From contig NZ_RZNH01000047.1 in NCBI RefSeq assembly GCF_013141825.1, positions 1-41,123 on the forward strand: a stretch of DNA of 41,123 bases. Direction: 5' to 3'. The position numbers were made by a program, and so were the translations under genes. Numbering within the stretch: the first letter of the stretch is position 1; the number at the start of each line of letters is the position of its first letter. The notes beneath the pieces are model-generated. The model had not been told where the DNA came from. It searched no databases and was given only the letters and a program-made list of their open reading frames with translations. This DNA is from Marinifilum caeruleilacunae. GTDB taxonomy: Bacteria; Bacteroidota; Bacteroidia; Bacteroidales; Marinifilaceae. Shown here in pieces: positions 7,876 to 15,496 of this stretch.

Positions 7876-8328
7876 ATGAACAAAAAAGTTATTTTATTTA
7901 CGTTTATTTTAGGACTTGCAAGCCTAATTACTGCATGCGATAGCGATGATGATACGAATGCAAAACCAGAAATCACAATTTTAGAACTAGGTGATGGTGA
8001 AAGCCATGGCGACGAGCGCACCGCAAAAATTGGTGGCGAACTTCATATGGAAATTGAAGTTGTAGCTGAAGGAAAAATCGATAAAATTCAGGTAAGATTG
8101 CATCCTGAAGGTGAGCACCACAAAAGCGGAGAAGAAGGTGAACACGAAGAATGGGAAATCGACACTACCTACACAAAATTTTCAGGTTTACGAAATACAA
8201 CTTTTCACGAGCATCTTGAAATCGATTTGGATGCAGAACCTGGTGACTACCACTTTGATTTTGTAGTTACCGATATGGAAGGTAACCAAACTGATGCCGA
8301 AGCTGAAATTGAAATTATTGAAGAATAA
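7876..8328 (+). CDS. DUF4625-like lipoprotein, His/Glu-rich, first of two
   Basis: A 150-residue lipoprotein with lipobox LITAC (Cys21) followed by DSDDD, an acidic run like the lipoprotein export signals that send Bacteroidetes lipoproteins to the cell surface. The mature protein is a single beta-sandwich-type domain, DUF4625-like by overall pattern, and contains HPEGEHHKSGEEGEHEEWE, a likely metal-binding loop, and further His residues near HEHLEI. It follows the TonB receptor by 28 bases. By position it could capture metal at the surface for the receptor, as haemophore- or zincophore-type lipoproteins do; that role is inference. Confidence 0.75.
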   Translation: MNKKVILFTFILGLASLITACDSDDDTNAKPEITILELGDGESHGDERTAKIGGELHMEIEVVAEGKIDKIQVRLHPEGEHHKSGEEGEHEEWEIDTTYTKFSGLRNTTFHEHLEIDLDAEPGDYHFDFVVTDMEGNQTDAEAEIEIIEE

Positions 8329-8337
8329 AAAACTAAA

Positions 8338-8374
8338 AGCCAGGCAGGGATACTTTTACCTGCCGGCTTTTTTT
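8338..8374 (+). terminator. Terminator between the two DUF4625-like genes
   Basis: AGCCAGGCAGG (8338-8348) pairs with CCTGCCGGCT (8359-8368) with one mismatch/bulge, followed by a seven-T run to 8374. It lies 10 bases after the first lipoprotein stop and only 13 bases before the second gene, so the second would be expressed by read-through or at a reduced level. Confidence 0.8.
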
Positions 8375-8386
8375 ATATTTATTGAT

Positions 8387-8878
8387 ATGAAGAGAAAAAA
8401 TATACTAGTGCTACTTGCATCTTTCATGCTATTTGCAAGTGCCTGTAGCGATGACAGCGAGGTGGATTCTATTAAGCCTACAATTGACATTGGTTTTACC
8501 AATGCATTTCCTAATAATTGTGACACCATCTATTTTGGGGAGTCTTTCCAATTAAAACTACGATTTTCAGACAATGCTGAATTGGGTTCATACAGTATCG
8601 ACATTCATAATAATTTCGATCATCATTCACACAGCACCGAAGTAAGCGAATGTGATCTTGGCCCTGTAAAAGAACCTGTTAACCCATATGTTCTTATAGA
8701 TGATTATTCAATCCCACAAGGTTTGAAGGCATATGAAACCAACCTTACAATTTCAGTTCCGGCAACAAATGAAGGAGTTTTGCTGGATGAAGGAGATTAT
8801 CATTTTTATATCAGTTTAACTGATAGTGAAGGATGGTCGGTACAAAAAGGCTTAAGCATTAAAATGTTGCATCGATAG
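8387..8878 (+). CDS. DUF4625-like lipoprotein, second of two
   Basis: A 163-residue lipoprotein related in plan to the preceding one. A longer open frame begins inside the previous gene, but the ATG at 8387 gives a clean lipoprotein signal (MKRKNILVLLASFMLFASAC, Cys20) and so is the real start. The acidic SDDSEVDS after the cysteine suggests surface exposure. The domain contains a histidine cluster, NNFDHHSHSTEVSECD, and ends with LDEGDYHFYISLTDSEGWS, parallel to EPGDYHFDFVVTDMEGN in its neighbour, so the pair looks like a divergent duplication. Likely a metal-binding partner of the TonB receptor. Confidence 0.75.
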   Translation: MKRKNILVLLASFMLFASACSDDSEVDSIKPTIDIGFTNAFPNNCDTIYFGESFQLKLRFSDNAELGSYSIDIHNNFDHHSHSTEVSECDLGPVKEPVNPYVLIDDYSIPQGLKAYETNLTISVPATNEGVLLDEGDYHFYISLTDSEGWSVQKGLSIKMLHR

Positions 8879-8905
8879 AAATTTTCGAAGGAACGTGATG
8901 CTGTT

Positions 8906-8935
8906 GTTGGAAGAGACCTATAGTCTCTTTTCAAC
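8906..8935 (+). terminator. Hairpin closing the metal operon
   Basis: GTTGGAAGAGAC (8906-8917) pairs with GTCTCTTTTCAAC (8923-8935) around the loop CTATA, with one G-T pair and a one-base bulge. It lies 27 bases after the last lipoprotein stop. It lacks a long T-run, so it may act as an RNA 3' end stabiliser together with the next terminator. Confidence 0.5.
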
Positions 8936-8971
8936 ATCCGGCCTGGCTATATTATTTTAAGGCTAATAAAC

Positions 8972-9009
8972 AAAAAAGCCATCCATTTTGTTTCTTGGAC
9001 AGCTTTTTT
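8972..9009. terminator. Bidirectional terminator between convergent operons
   Basis: AAAAAAGC...TCCA (8973-8985) pairs with TGGA...GCTTTTTT (8996-9009), giving A-runs and T-runs on both sides. It separates the plus-strand metal operon from the minus-strand PUL operon and would end transcripts from both directions. Confidence 0.7.
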
Positions 9010-9028
9010 CTTGTTCTAAAATCACTAC

Positions 9029-10381
9029 TTATTCTTTTCCCCTTCTTGCATCCAAATCTTTCTTCATTTGTTCGCAAGTTTCATGGTCGATCGTATAGTA
9101 ATACAACAATATTGCACACGACATGTAAAGAATGCCTGGGAATACCGATATCATTAATTTAATTCCTGTAATTGCTGTTTCTGTTTGTTCAGCATTAGGT
9201 GTAAACTGGAAAACTGCCAACAACCATCCTGCCAATGCACCACCTACTCCCCAGCCCGCTTTTTGAGCAAAAGTAGCAGCAGAAAATACCAACCCGGTGG
9301 CTCTTCGGCCCGATTTCCACTCCGAATAATCTGCCGTATCGGCCAACATGGTCCATAATAATGGTACAGCGGGAGCATAAGCAATTTTGGCCAGAATGTT
9401 AAAGGTATAAATCAGAAACAGGTTATCGGAAGATGGGATATAGAGGCAAATGAAGAAAAATCCAGACAATAATGAACTAGCCAAGAACACATTTCTCTTA
9501 CCAAATTTTTGAGCCAATGGTTTCGAAAACGGAATGGCTACAATTAGTGCCACCGTTCCAATCACATTGAATAGCTGGACATTTTCCTCATTACCAATAT
9601 AATACTTGAAATAATATGCGATAGATAAATTTTGCATGGCAAACATGACAAAGGAGATGATGCCTACAAAAAACAGGATCACCCAGGGTTTGTTTTTGAA
9701 GAGGTTAAGAATGTCCTCTTTTAGGTTTTCCTTTTGTTCCTTGGGTGGTTGAACTCTTTCCCTGGTGGTTTTAAAGGTGATGAAAAACAGAATTAAACTG
9801 ATCGCTCCAAAAAGCATTAAAGTATATTGATATCCCTTTGCTGTATCGCCACCACCAAAATACAAGGCCAGCGATAATGCAGTTCCCGAAACAATAAACT
9901 GCCCTACAAAAGCAAAAATGAATCGATAGGAATTCAGGCCGGCACGCTCGTACGAATCCGAGGTCATTACTGCTCCTAAAGACGAGTATGGCAGGTTAAT
10001 GGCCGTAAAAACTGTCATCAGAAGAAAATAGGTGGTTCCGGCATAAATCACCTTGCCAGTTGGTCCCAAATTAGGAGTTGTAAAGGTCAGAACTGCCAAA
10101 ACACTATAAGGGATAGCCATCCATAAGATATAGGGTCTGAATTTTCCCCACCGTGTATTTGTTCTATCCGCAATTATTCCCATTACAGGATCGCTCACCA
10201 TATCCCACAAGCGGGCAATTAACATGATGGTTCCTGCGGCAGCTGCCGATATTCCAAAAGTATCGGTGTAAAATATCAGGATCCAGAATCCAACCATATC
10301 CCACACAAAATGTGAGGCTGTATCTCCCAGACTGTAACCAATCTTCTCTTTTAGTGAAAGTTTTGTGTCTGCTTTATTCAT
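9029..10381 (-). CDS. GPH-family sugar:cation symporter (MelB-like), distal PUL transporter
   Basis: A 450-residue, 12-helix inner-membrane transporter of the glycoside-pentoside-hexuronide family. Signatures are LSLKEKIGYSLGDTASHFVWD at the start, the cytoplasmic loop motif RTNTRWGKFRPYILW (about 73-87) after DPVMGIIAD, and ADTADYSEWKSGRRATG (about 335-351) in the second half. It would use a Na+ or H+ gradient to take up a glucoside or short beta-glucan oligosaccharide released in the periplasm. It is the last gene of the minus-strand PUL and follows the mutarotase-fold gene by 59 bases. The substrate is inferred from context only. Confidence 0.88.
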   Translation of the reverse strand: MNKADTKLSLKEKIGYSLGDTASHFVWDMVGFWILIFYTDTFGISAAAAGTIMLIARLWDMVSDPVMGIIADRTNTRWGKFRPYILWMAIPYSVLAVLTFTTPNLGPTGKVIYAGTTYFLLMTVFTAINLPYSSLGAVMTSDSYERAGLNSYRFIFAFVGQFIVSGTALSLALYFGGGDTAKGYQYTLMLFGAISLILFFITFKTTRERVQPPKEQKENLKEDILNLFKNKPWVILFFVGIISFVMFAMQNLSIAYYFKYYIGNEENVQLFNVIGTVALIVAIPFSKPLAQKFGKRNVFLASSLLSGFFFICLYIPSSDNLFLIYTFNILAKIAYAPAVPLLWTMLADTADYSEWKSGRRATGLVFSAATFAQKAGWGVGGALAGWLLAVFQFTPNAEQTETAITGIKLMISVFPGILYMSCAILLYYYTIDHETCEQMKKDLDARRGKE

Positions 10382-10440
10382 TGTTTTATCTTCTGTTGTT
10401 TATGCAATTCTGATTTGAAATGAGAACTTCAATATTGGGT

Positions 10441-11328
10441 TCATTCGTCCAATTCGAAAACTTTGTATGTCCTGCTCCACTCCGTTTCCTGTCCTGCTTT
10501 TAGATCGATATCAAAAAACAATTCCGGACTAATGACATGTTTCCATCCCCACAAGTTAATTTTAGAGGTAGTAAAATTGCCGCTTTCGCTGATTCCAATC
10601 TTGCTTTTGGTATTGATCAATTCCCAACTGGCAGGAACAGTTTTATTTCCTGTAAGATTGCCATAAAAGAACTGCTCTTCCGGGGTATCATAGAAAGTAA
10701 TATGCTCTCTGTTCACAATCACTTTCCTTTCCGGATTCAAAAGCTCATCAAACAAATCCTGTTTTAAATCGAAAGGAAACTTTAAGATGTAATTGCTGCT
10801 CATTAATTCTTTATCAATGGCTAAAAAATTATGACAGTATTCGTTCGTTGAAATTGTCTTTTCTCCTGTGTTTTTAAGTCGATATCGAATGACAAAACTA
10901 TTATCCAGTAGCTCAATTTCCTTATGCAATTCGTAAGAATAGCCATTTACATTTCCAGAATTACAGTGCAATGTGAGCTTGTTAAAATCTTTAAAATGCT
11001 TAAAACTGGCAGGTTTAATATGGTAAGCATGGCTAAAAGCATATTTTTTTCCTTCTTTTTGTAATGCTCCAACTCCAATTTTAATAAAATCGTCTCCCTC
11101 CTTTACCTCATCAAAACCAACAGGCAATTCTATTCCAAACTCATTGTAAAATCCCTTGCCAAACACATTATCAGGATCACCATTCATCTTTTCCTGGGTG
11201 GAAATGGGAATGCCTTTAAATTTTACAGATGTAATCTTCCCTGTCCAATTAAATCTTGAAAATTGATAATTTTCCATAGGCAGATCTATGCAAATTTCCA
11301 GATTCTTATTTTTCAAGAGATAAGTCAT
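10441..11328 (-). CDS. Cytoplasmic galactose-mutarotase-fold protein of unknown substrate
   Basis: A 295-residue protein without a signal peptide. The beta-rich sequence and motifs such as KGFYNEFGIELPVGFDEV, the EYCHNFLAID segment and the regular alternation typical of aldose-epimerase-like proteins suggest the galactose mutarotase superfamily, though the fit is not to the classical aldose 1-epimerase motif set. In that fold the protein would interconvert sugar anomers or bind a sugar ligand. It lies 23 bases after the GH-A enzyme and before a GPH transporter, so a role on glucose or an oligoglucoside in the cytoplasm is plausible. I am not certain of the family. Confidence 0.5.
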   Translation of the reverse strand: MTYLLKNKNLEICIDLPMENYQFSRFNWTGKITSVKFKGIPISTQEKMNGDPDNVFGKGFYNEFGIELPVGFDEVKEGDDFIKIGVGALQKEGKKYAFSHAYHIKPASFKHFKDFNKLTLHCNSGNVNGYSYELHKEIELLDNSFVIRYRLKNTGEKTISTNEYCHNFLAIDKELMSSNYILKFPFDLKQDLFDELLNPERKVIVNREHITFYDTPEEQFFYGNLTGNKTVPASWELINTKSKIGISESGNFTTSKINLWGWKHVISPELFFDIDLKAGQETEWSRTYKVFELDE

Positions 11329-11351
11329 TTCAATCTTTCTTTACAAACTGC

Positions 11352-12350
11352 TTATTTCACGAATTGTTCTTTCACCACAAAATAAGCTTCCTTTTTGTTT
11401 CGTTCGATGTCTACAATTCCCCAGTATTCCTCGTTGGGTGCTCCATCGTAAGGAACTCCACTGCTGTTTGGAGCCCAACCTCCCGGATCTTGTGCATCCG
11501 GATTTCCGGCCTTCCAGAATTCATCCACGAATGCAAATATCGCCACTCCGGCACATACTTCCTGGTTCTCCAGCGTCGATTTCAAAATCTGTCTTGTAGC
11601 ATCGGCCTGGGCTTTCTCATTTTCGCCTTGTTCATAGCCATTCTTCGAAATGGTCATAAAGCTATCTGCTCCGGCTTCAGACAAATACATTGGTTGATTA
11701 CTAACAGCCTTCCATTCTCTAAAAATATCTTTAGGATCATCCCATCGGTACACATTCATTCCCCAGATATCAATATCAGTGCAAATGCTGCGTGCAAGCG
11801 AATCGGGAAGCTCTCCATGAGCCGTTGCAACCGGATGGTTTACATCAATCTCTTTGGCTTTTAAGGCAGCTTTATTTAAGGCAAGGTACCAGTTTCTCAA
11901 ATCGCCATCGAACCATTCCGGATGGTAATTGTATTCATTGCCCAACTCCCAGAACAAAATAGCCGGATGCGTTTTATATTTCTCGATATAATCAGCAAAA
12001 CTTCCCGAAAGCATATCGAAATGCCCCGCTTGATTGTAGCCAAAGCCTACTATGATTTTTATTCCAGCTTCATGAATTTGATCCAGAACAGCCTGATCAT
12101 CAACTGGCGAATAAAACCTGATCGTATTGATCCCTGCTTCATTCATCAGGGCCAAATCCTGCTCAAGCCTGTCAAAACTTCTTTCATTGCTGCCTTTGGG
12201 AACAGGATGATAACAGATTCCCTTAATCAGGAAGGCAGAATCATTAAGCACAATTGTTCTACCCGATATTGAAACAATATTATCCCTTTGACCACATGCA
12301 AAGCAAATCAGCACAAGGGCGATGCAAAGACATTTATTCATAGTAGGCAT
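11352..12350 (-). CDS. Clan GH-A glycoside hydrolase lipoprotein (GH2/GH5/GH72-like TIM barrel)
   Basis: A 332-residue lipoprotein; the frame starts MPTMNK, and the second ATG (12341) serves equally well before the lipobox LICFAC (Cys19). The body is a bare TIM barrel: FLIKGICYHPVPKGS after strand 1, INTIRFYSPVDD, then WELGNEYN with the acid/base Glu139, and MYLSEAGADS with the nucleophile Glu225. The first-strand motif and the short barrel recall GH72-type beta-1,3-glucanosyltransferases and GH2 catalytic domains without the beta-sandwich domains; I cannot choose the family by eye. The residues after the cysteine (GQRDN) lack an acidic run, so a periplasmic location is more likely. Eight bases separate it from the upstream GH30 gene. 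Confidence 0.75.
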   Translation of the reverse strand: MPTMNKCLCIALVLICFACGQRDNIVSISGRTIVLNDSAFLIKGICYHPVPKGSNERSFDRLEQDLALMNEAGINTIRFYSPVDDQAVLDQIHEAGIKIIVGFGYNQAGHFDMLSGSFADYIEKYKTHPAILFWELGNEYNYHPEWFDGDLRNWYLALNKAALKAKEIDVNHPVATAHGELPDSLARSICTDIDIWGMNVYRWDDPKDIFREWKAVSNQPMYLSEAGADSFMTISKNGYEQGENEKAQADATRQILKSTLENQEVCAGVAIFAFVDEFWKAGNPDAQDPGGWAPNSSGVPYDGAPNEEYWGIVDIERNKKEAYFVVKEQFVK

Positions 12351-12358
12351 ATTTTCAT

Positions 12359-13849
12359 TTATTTTTCCTTGTGAATCACAATGGTTTGAACCGCTTGTGC
12401 ATCTATCCTGAAAGAACTTTCTTGTTCACCCAGTGCTAGCTTGATCTCCTTGGCCTCCTCTTTCATATTCAATACCACTACTGCAATTGAACCATCTGGA
12501 TTTTGAGCCGCAGTTACCATCAATTCTTCATCGTTCAGCTCAAATCCAATTCTTGTAGCACCCGGGCGGATGTACTTGCTAAAATGAGCTAGAGTGTAGT
12601 ACATTGGAGTATAGTAAACCTCATCTTTCTTAGGGTCGACAATTACAGGAGCCAAACACCAGTTATTTGCCCAGTTTGGACCACCTTGAGTGTCAAGCAC
12701 CATATTCCAGTCAATCCATCCTTGAACCCAATTGTTTAAACAGCCAATAATATCTCGTGCATAACGATATACCGGAACATATTTTGGATGCAGGTGCTTT
12801 TGCTCTTCAGGAGCCCAGTCCCACCCCCAATCGGTTGCTTCTTTTTTCCAGTACCAGGCATCATCGTTCCAGTGAGGAACTTCAGCATCAACACAGGCTT
12901 CCGATTGAATCATCATCTTATTTGGAGCTTTCGCATAGGTATATTGCAATGCTTCAGGCATATAATCGAATGTACTTGCATACCAGTGAATGGCCATACC
13001 ATCGAAATATTTCGATGATTCTTCATCCTTATACATGATATCGGCCCATTCATTCAGCTCATCGCGATTTTGGTCGTAACCAAATACCTTAACATCATGT
13101 CCATCAGCTTTCAGTTTTGGTCCCAGGTGTTTACTTACAAAATCAACCATTTCCTCTGGTGTATAATGCATACTCTCCCAGTTGTAACCATTTCCCAATG
13201 GTTCATTTTCAACTGTCAAGGCCCAGATATCAATTCCCTCTTTCTTGTACTCGTTAATATACTTCGAGAAGAACAATGCCCAGGTATCGTAATATTCAGG
13301 CAATAGTTTTCCACCTTTCCAATCCTTATTGTCTTTCATCCAAACAGGAGCTGTCCATGGCGAGGACATAATCTTAAAACCATCCTTCGAAACTACCATT
13401 GCCTCTTTTATCATTGGAATGATATCATCACGATCTTCGTCGATAGAAAAATGCTTCAATTCCTTGTCTCCTTCAACCGGAGCGTAAGAGTAGTTGCTTA
13501 GCGAGAAATCGCAAGAATTAATATGGGTTCTGGTCAATGAATATCGTGCTCCATTTTCACCAAAATAGGCATCCAAAATTTGTTTTCGGTTTTCTTTCCC
13601 AAGCTGATTCATCAAATAGGCAGTAGACTCGGTAAATGAGCCTCCAAAACCAATAATTTCCTGAAATTTTTCATCAGGATTAATCCTGATTTCAACATCT
13701 GCCTTCGTGTTTTCTGATGCTTCAATTTTCTGAAGTTTGTTTCCTGCTGCCGATGTTTCGTAAACATCTACAAGTAGGCTATTGTCTTTTGAATTACAAG
13801 CCATCATACCAATACTTATCAATATGATCAATAATTTGTTTCGTTTCAT
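12359..13849 (-). CDS. GH30 family glucosidase/beta-1,6-glucanase lipoprotein
   Basis: A 496-residue lipoprotein (lipobox GMMAC, Cys18). It has the GH30 layout: a beta-sandwich strand at the N-terminus, then FQEIIGFGGSFTESTAYL, SLTRTHINSCDFS, SSPWTAPVWMKDN, the acid/base Glu216 in LTVENEPLG, and the nucleophile Glu317 in MMIQSEACVD, closing with a C-terminal beta domain ending in an AVQTIVI strand. GH30 members include beta-1,6-glucanases (subfamily 3) and beta-glucosidases (subfamily 1); either would deal with the beta-1,6 branches of laminarin. The residues after Cys18 (NSKDNS) suggest the periplasm rather than the surface. It follows a GPH transporter gene by 21 bases. Subfamily not determined. 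Confidence 0.9.
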   Translation of the reverse strand: MKRNKLLIILISIGMMACNSKDNSLLVDVYETSAAGNKLQKIEASENTKADVEIRINPDEKFQEIIGFGGSFTESTAYLMNQLGKENRKQILDAYFGENGARYSLTRTHINSCDFSLSNYSYAPVEGDKELKHFSIDEDRDDIIPMIKEAMVVSKDGFKIMSSPWTAPVWMKDNKDWKGGKLLPEYYDTWALFFSKYINEYKKEGIDIWALTVENEPLGNGYNWESMHYTPEEMVDFVSKHLGPKLKADGHDVKVFGYDQNRDELNEWADIMYKDEESSKYFDGMAIHWYASTFDYMPEALQYTYAKAPNKMMIQSEACVDAEVPHWNDDAWYWKKEATDWGWDWAPEEQKHLHPKYVPVYRYARDIIGCLNNWVQGWIDWNMVLDTQGGPNWANNWCLAPVIVDPKKDEVYYTPMYYTLAHFSKYIRPGATRIGFELNDEELMVTAAQNPDGSIAVVVLNMKEEAKEIKLALGEQESSFRIDAQAVQTIVIHKEK

Positions 13850-13870
13850 GATTGTCCAATAAAGTTTTAT

Positions 13871-15307
13871 TTAATGTTTTACTTTTCCTCTTCGAGCAAT
13901 TAAGGCTTGTCTAATTTCGAGAGCTCTCTTTTCCGAAATGCTATATTTCATCATCATCCAAATGGCGATTAATGCAAATATGATTGGGATAATAATATCT
14001 GCCAACCTAAGATTTATCAGCGACTCAGCTGTTTGTGTCCCCGCATTTTGATTAAATCCAACCATTTTAAGCACTATTCCACTAACAAGCATAGCTAATC
14101 CGTTACCAATTTTTACCATGAGCCAATACACAGCTCCAAACATTCCCTCGCGGCGCGTTCCATTATTCAGCTCATCCAAATCGCAAACATCGGCGGTCAT
14201 CGACATCATTAGGGTAAACAAACCACCAATACCAAAAGAAATCAATGGCAATGGAATGAACATCAACCATGGGTTGGCCGGGTTAAATCCCCACCATTTT
14301 AACACATATCCTACAATTGAAAGTAATGTGGAAATAATGAAGGCATTTTTTTTACCAACTCGTGTTGATATCCTGGTAATAATAGGAATAATTAAAAACG
14401 CTGTAGCTGCAGCATTAATGGTACTATACATTGGAGGCCAGTAGCCTGCTTCTGTCATACTTCCATTAAAAATGTAATATAGAATAATAAAGTACGAGAA
14501 CTGTGCAATGGTCTGAAAGCCATTGAATATTAAAAATGTAGCTCCACACAGCTTCACAAATGGTTTACAGGTTAAGGTTTGTACAATTGCTTGCCAAAAC
14601 TCCTTTAAGTTAGATGTCATGTTTTTCATCGAAAGTTTCGACTCGCTTTGCGATTCTGGTAGCACCAATTCTTTACAAAACAATGCAGGAAGCGCTCCAA
14701 TTATAATACTTACACCACCTACCCATAAAGAAAGTACCCTTACTCCTTCGGTCGATTCTTTAAAAAACAAATCAGGATTTCCAATTAATGACCAGAACCA
14801 CGGAGCAATCATCCAAGCAAACTGACCAAAAACCTGACCTACAGCCATTAACCTGGTTCTTTCATTGTAATCTGGTGTCATTTCATAACCCAGACCAATA
14901 AATGGAGTGGAGTATATTGTAAATGAAATGAAGAAAACAATTGACAGAATCAGAAAGTAAATAAAATTATAGGCTTGTGAGTTTTCCGGATACAATTGCC
15001 ATAATATCATAAAAGAAATACCCGACAACATTGTTCCTAGCAGAATATAAGGTTTTCTTCTACCCCATTTTGATCTGGTGTTATCAGATAAAAAGCCCAT
15101 TATTGGATCAATTAAAGCATCAAAAATTTTGGGCAGAGCAGCAACCAAGCCAGCAAGAGCAGGATCCATTTTAAATCCGTAAATCAGATAGAACATAAAA
15201 ACGCCGAGGGCTGCCGGATAAAGGTTGATTGTTAATTGTCCTGCTCCATAAGCTGCTTTTTGTCCAAAAGGAACTTTGTCTTCTGCTGCTGTTTTATAGG
15301 GTGCCAT
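13871..15307 (-). CDS. GPH-family sugar:cation symporter, first of two in the PUL
   Basis: A 478-residue inner-membrane symporter. GPH hallmarks are DALIDPIMGFLSDNTRSKWGRRKPYILLG and, in the second half, MTADVCDLDELNNGTRREGMFGAVYW. It differs clearly from the distal GPH protein in the locus, so the two are not a recent duplication and may carry different oligosaccharides or glucose. The 189-base gap upstream holds an inverted-repeat element. The gene ends 21 bases before the GH30 gene. Substrate by context: beta-glucan oligosaccharides or disaccharides. Confidence 0.85.
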   Translation of the reverse strand: MAPYKTAAEDKVPFGQKAAYGAGQLTINLYPAALGVFMFYLIYGFKMDPALAGLVAALPKIFDALIDPIMGFLSDNTRSKWGRRKPYILLGTMLSGISFMILWQLYPENSQAYNFIYFLILSIVFFISFTIYSTPFIGLGYEMTPDYNERTRLMAVGQVFGQFAWMIAPWFWSLIGNPDLFFKESTEGVRVLSLWVGGVSIIIGALPALFCKELVLPESQSESKLSMKNMTSNLKEFWQAIVQTLTCKPFVKLCGATFLIFNGFQTIAQFSYFIILYYIFNGSMTEAGYWPPMYSTINAAATAFLIIPIITRISTRVGKKNAFIISTLLSIVGYVLKWWGFNPANPWLMFIPLPLISFGIGGLFTLMMSMTADVCDLDELNNGTRREGMFGAVYWLMVKIGNGLAMLVSGIVLKMVGFNQNAGTQTAESLINLRLADIIIPIIFALIAIWMMMKYSISEKRALEIRQALIARRGKVKH

Positions 15308-15368
15308 ATGATTGGAATTATGAATTAAAAATTAAGAATAGGGTTTAATCTTTTTAAGCTTATTACTT

Positions 15369-15487
15369 CTTCACCCCTCTGTCTATCGACATCTCCCCTT
15401 GCAGGGGAGAAAACAAACTTTTTGCACTACCGGTCTTATTAAATCTTCACCTTTTAAGGGAAGTGTCGATAGGCGAAGGGGTTGTTC
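15369..15487. repeat. MITE/REP-like inverted-repeat element in an operon gap
   Basis: The left arm (about 15371-15400, containing ACCCC, CTATCGACA and CTCCCCTT) is mirrored by the right arm (about 15456-15485, containing AAGGGAA, TGTCGATAG and GGGGTT). CTATCGACA/TGTCGATAG is a perfect 9-base pair, and the outer CCCC and inner CCCTT blocks pair at the same register. The left arm also folds on itself (CTCCCCT 15393-15399 with AGGGGAG 15403-15409). Such C-rich mirror elements are often dispersed in Bacteroidetes genomes; no other copy is seen in this window. In the RNA it would form a long hairpin between the GH17 and GPH genes. Confidence 0.6.
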
Positions 15488-15496
15488 CTTTATTTT

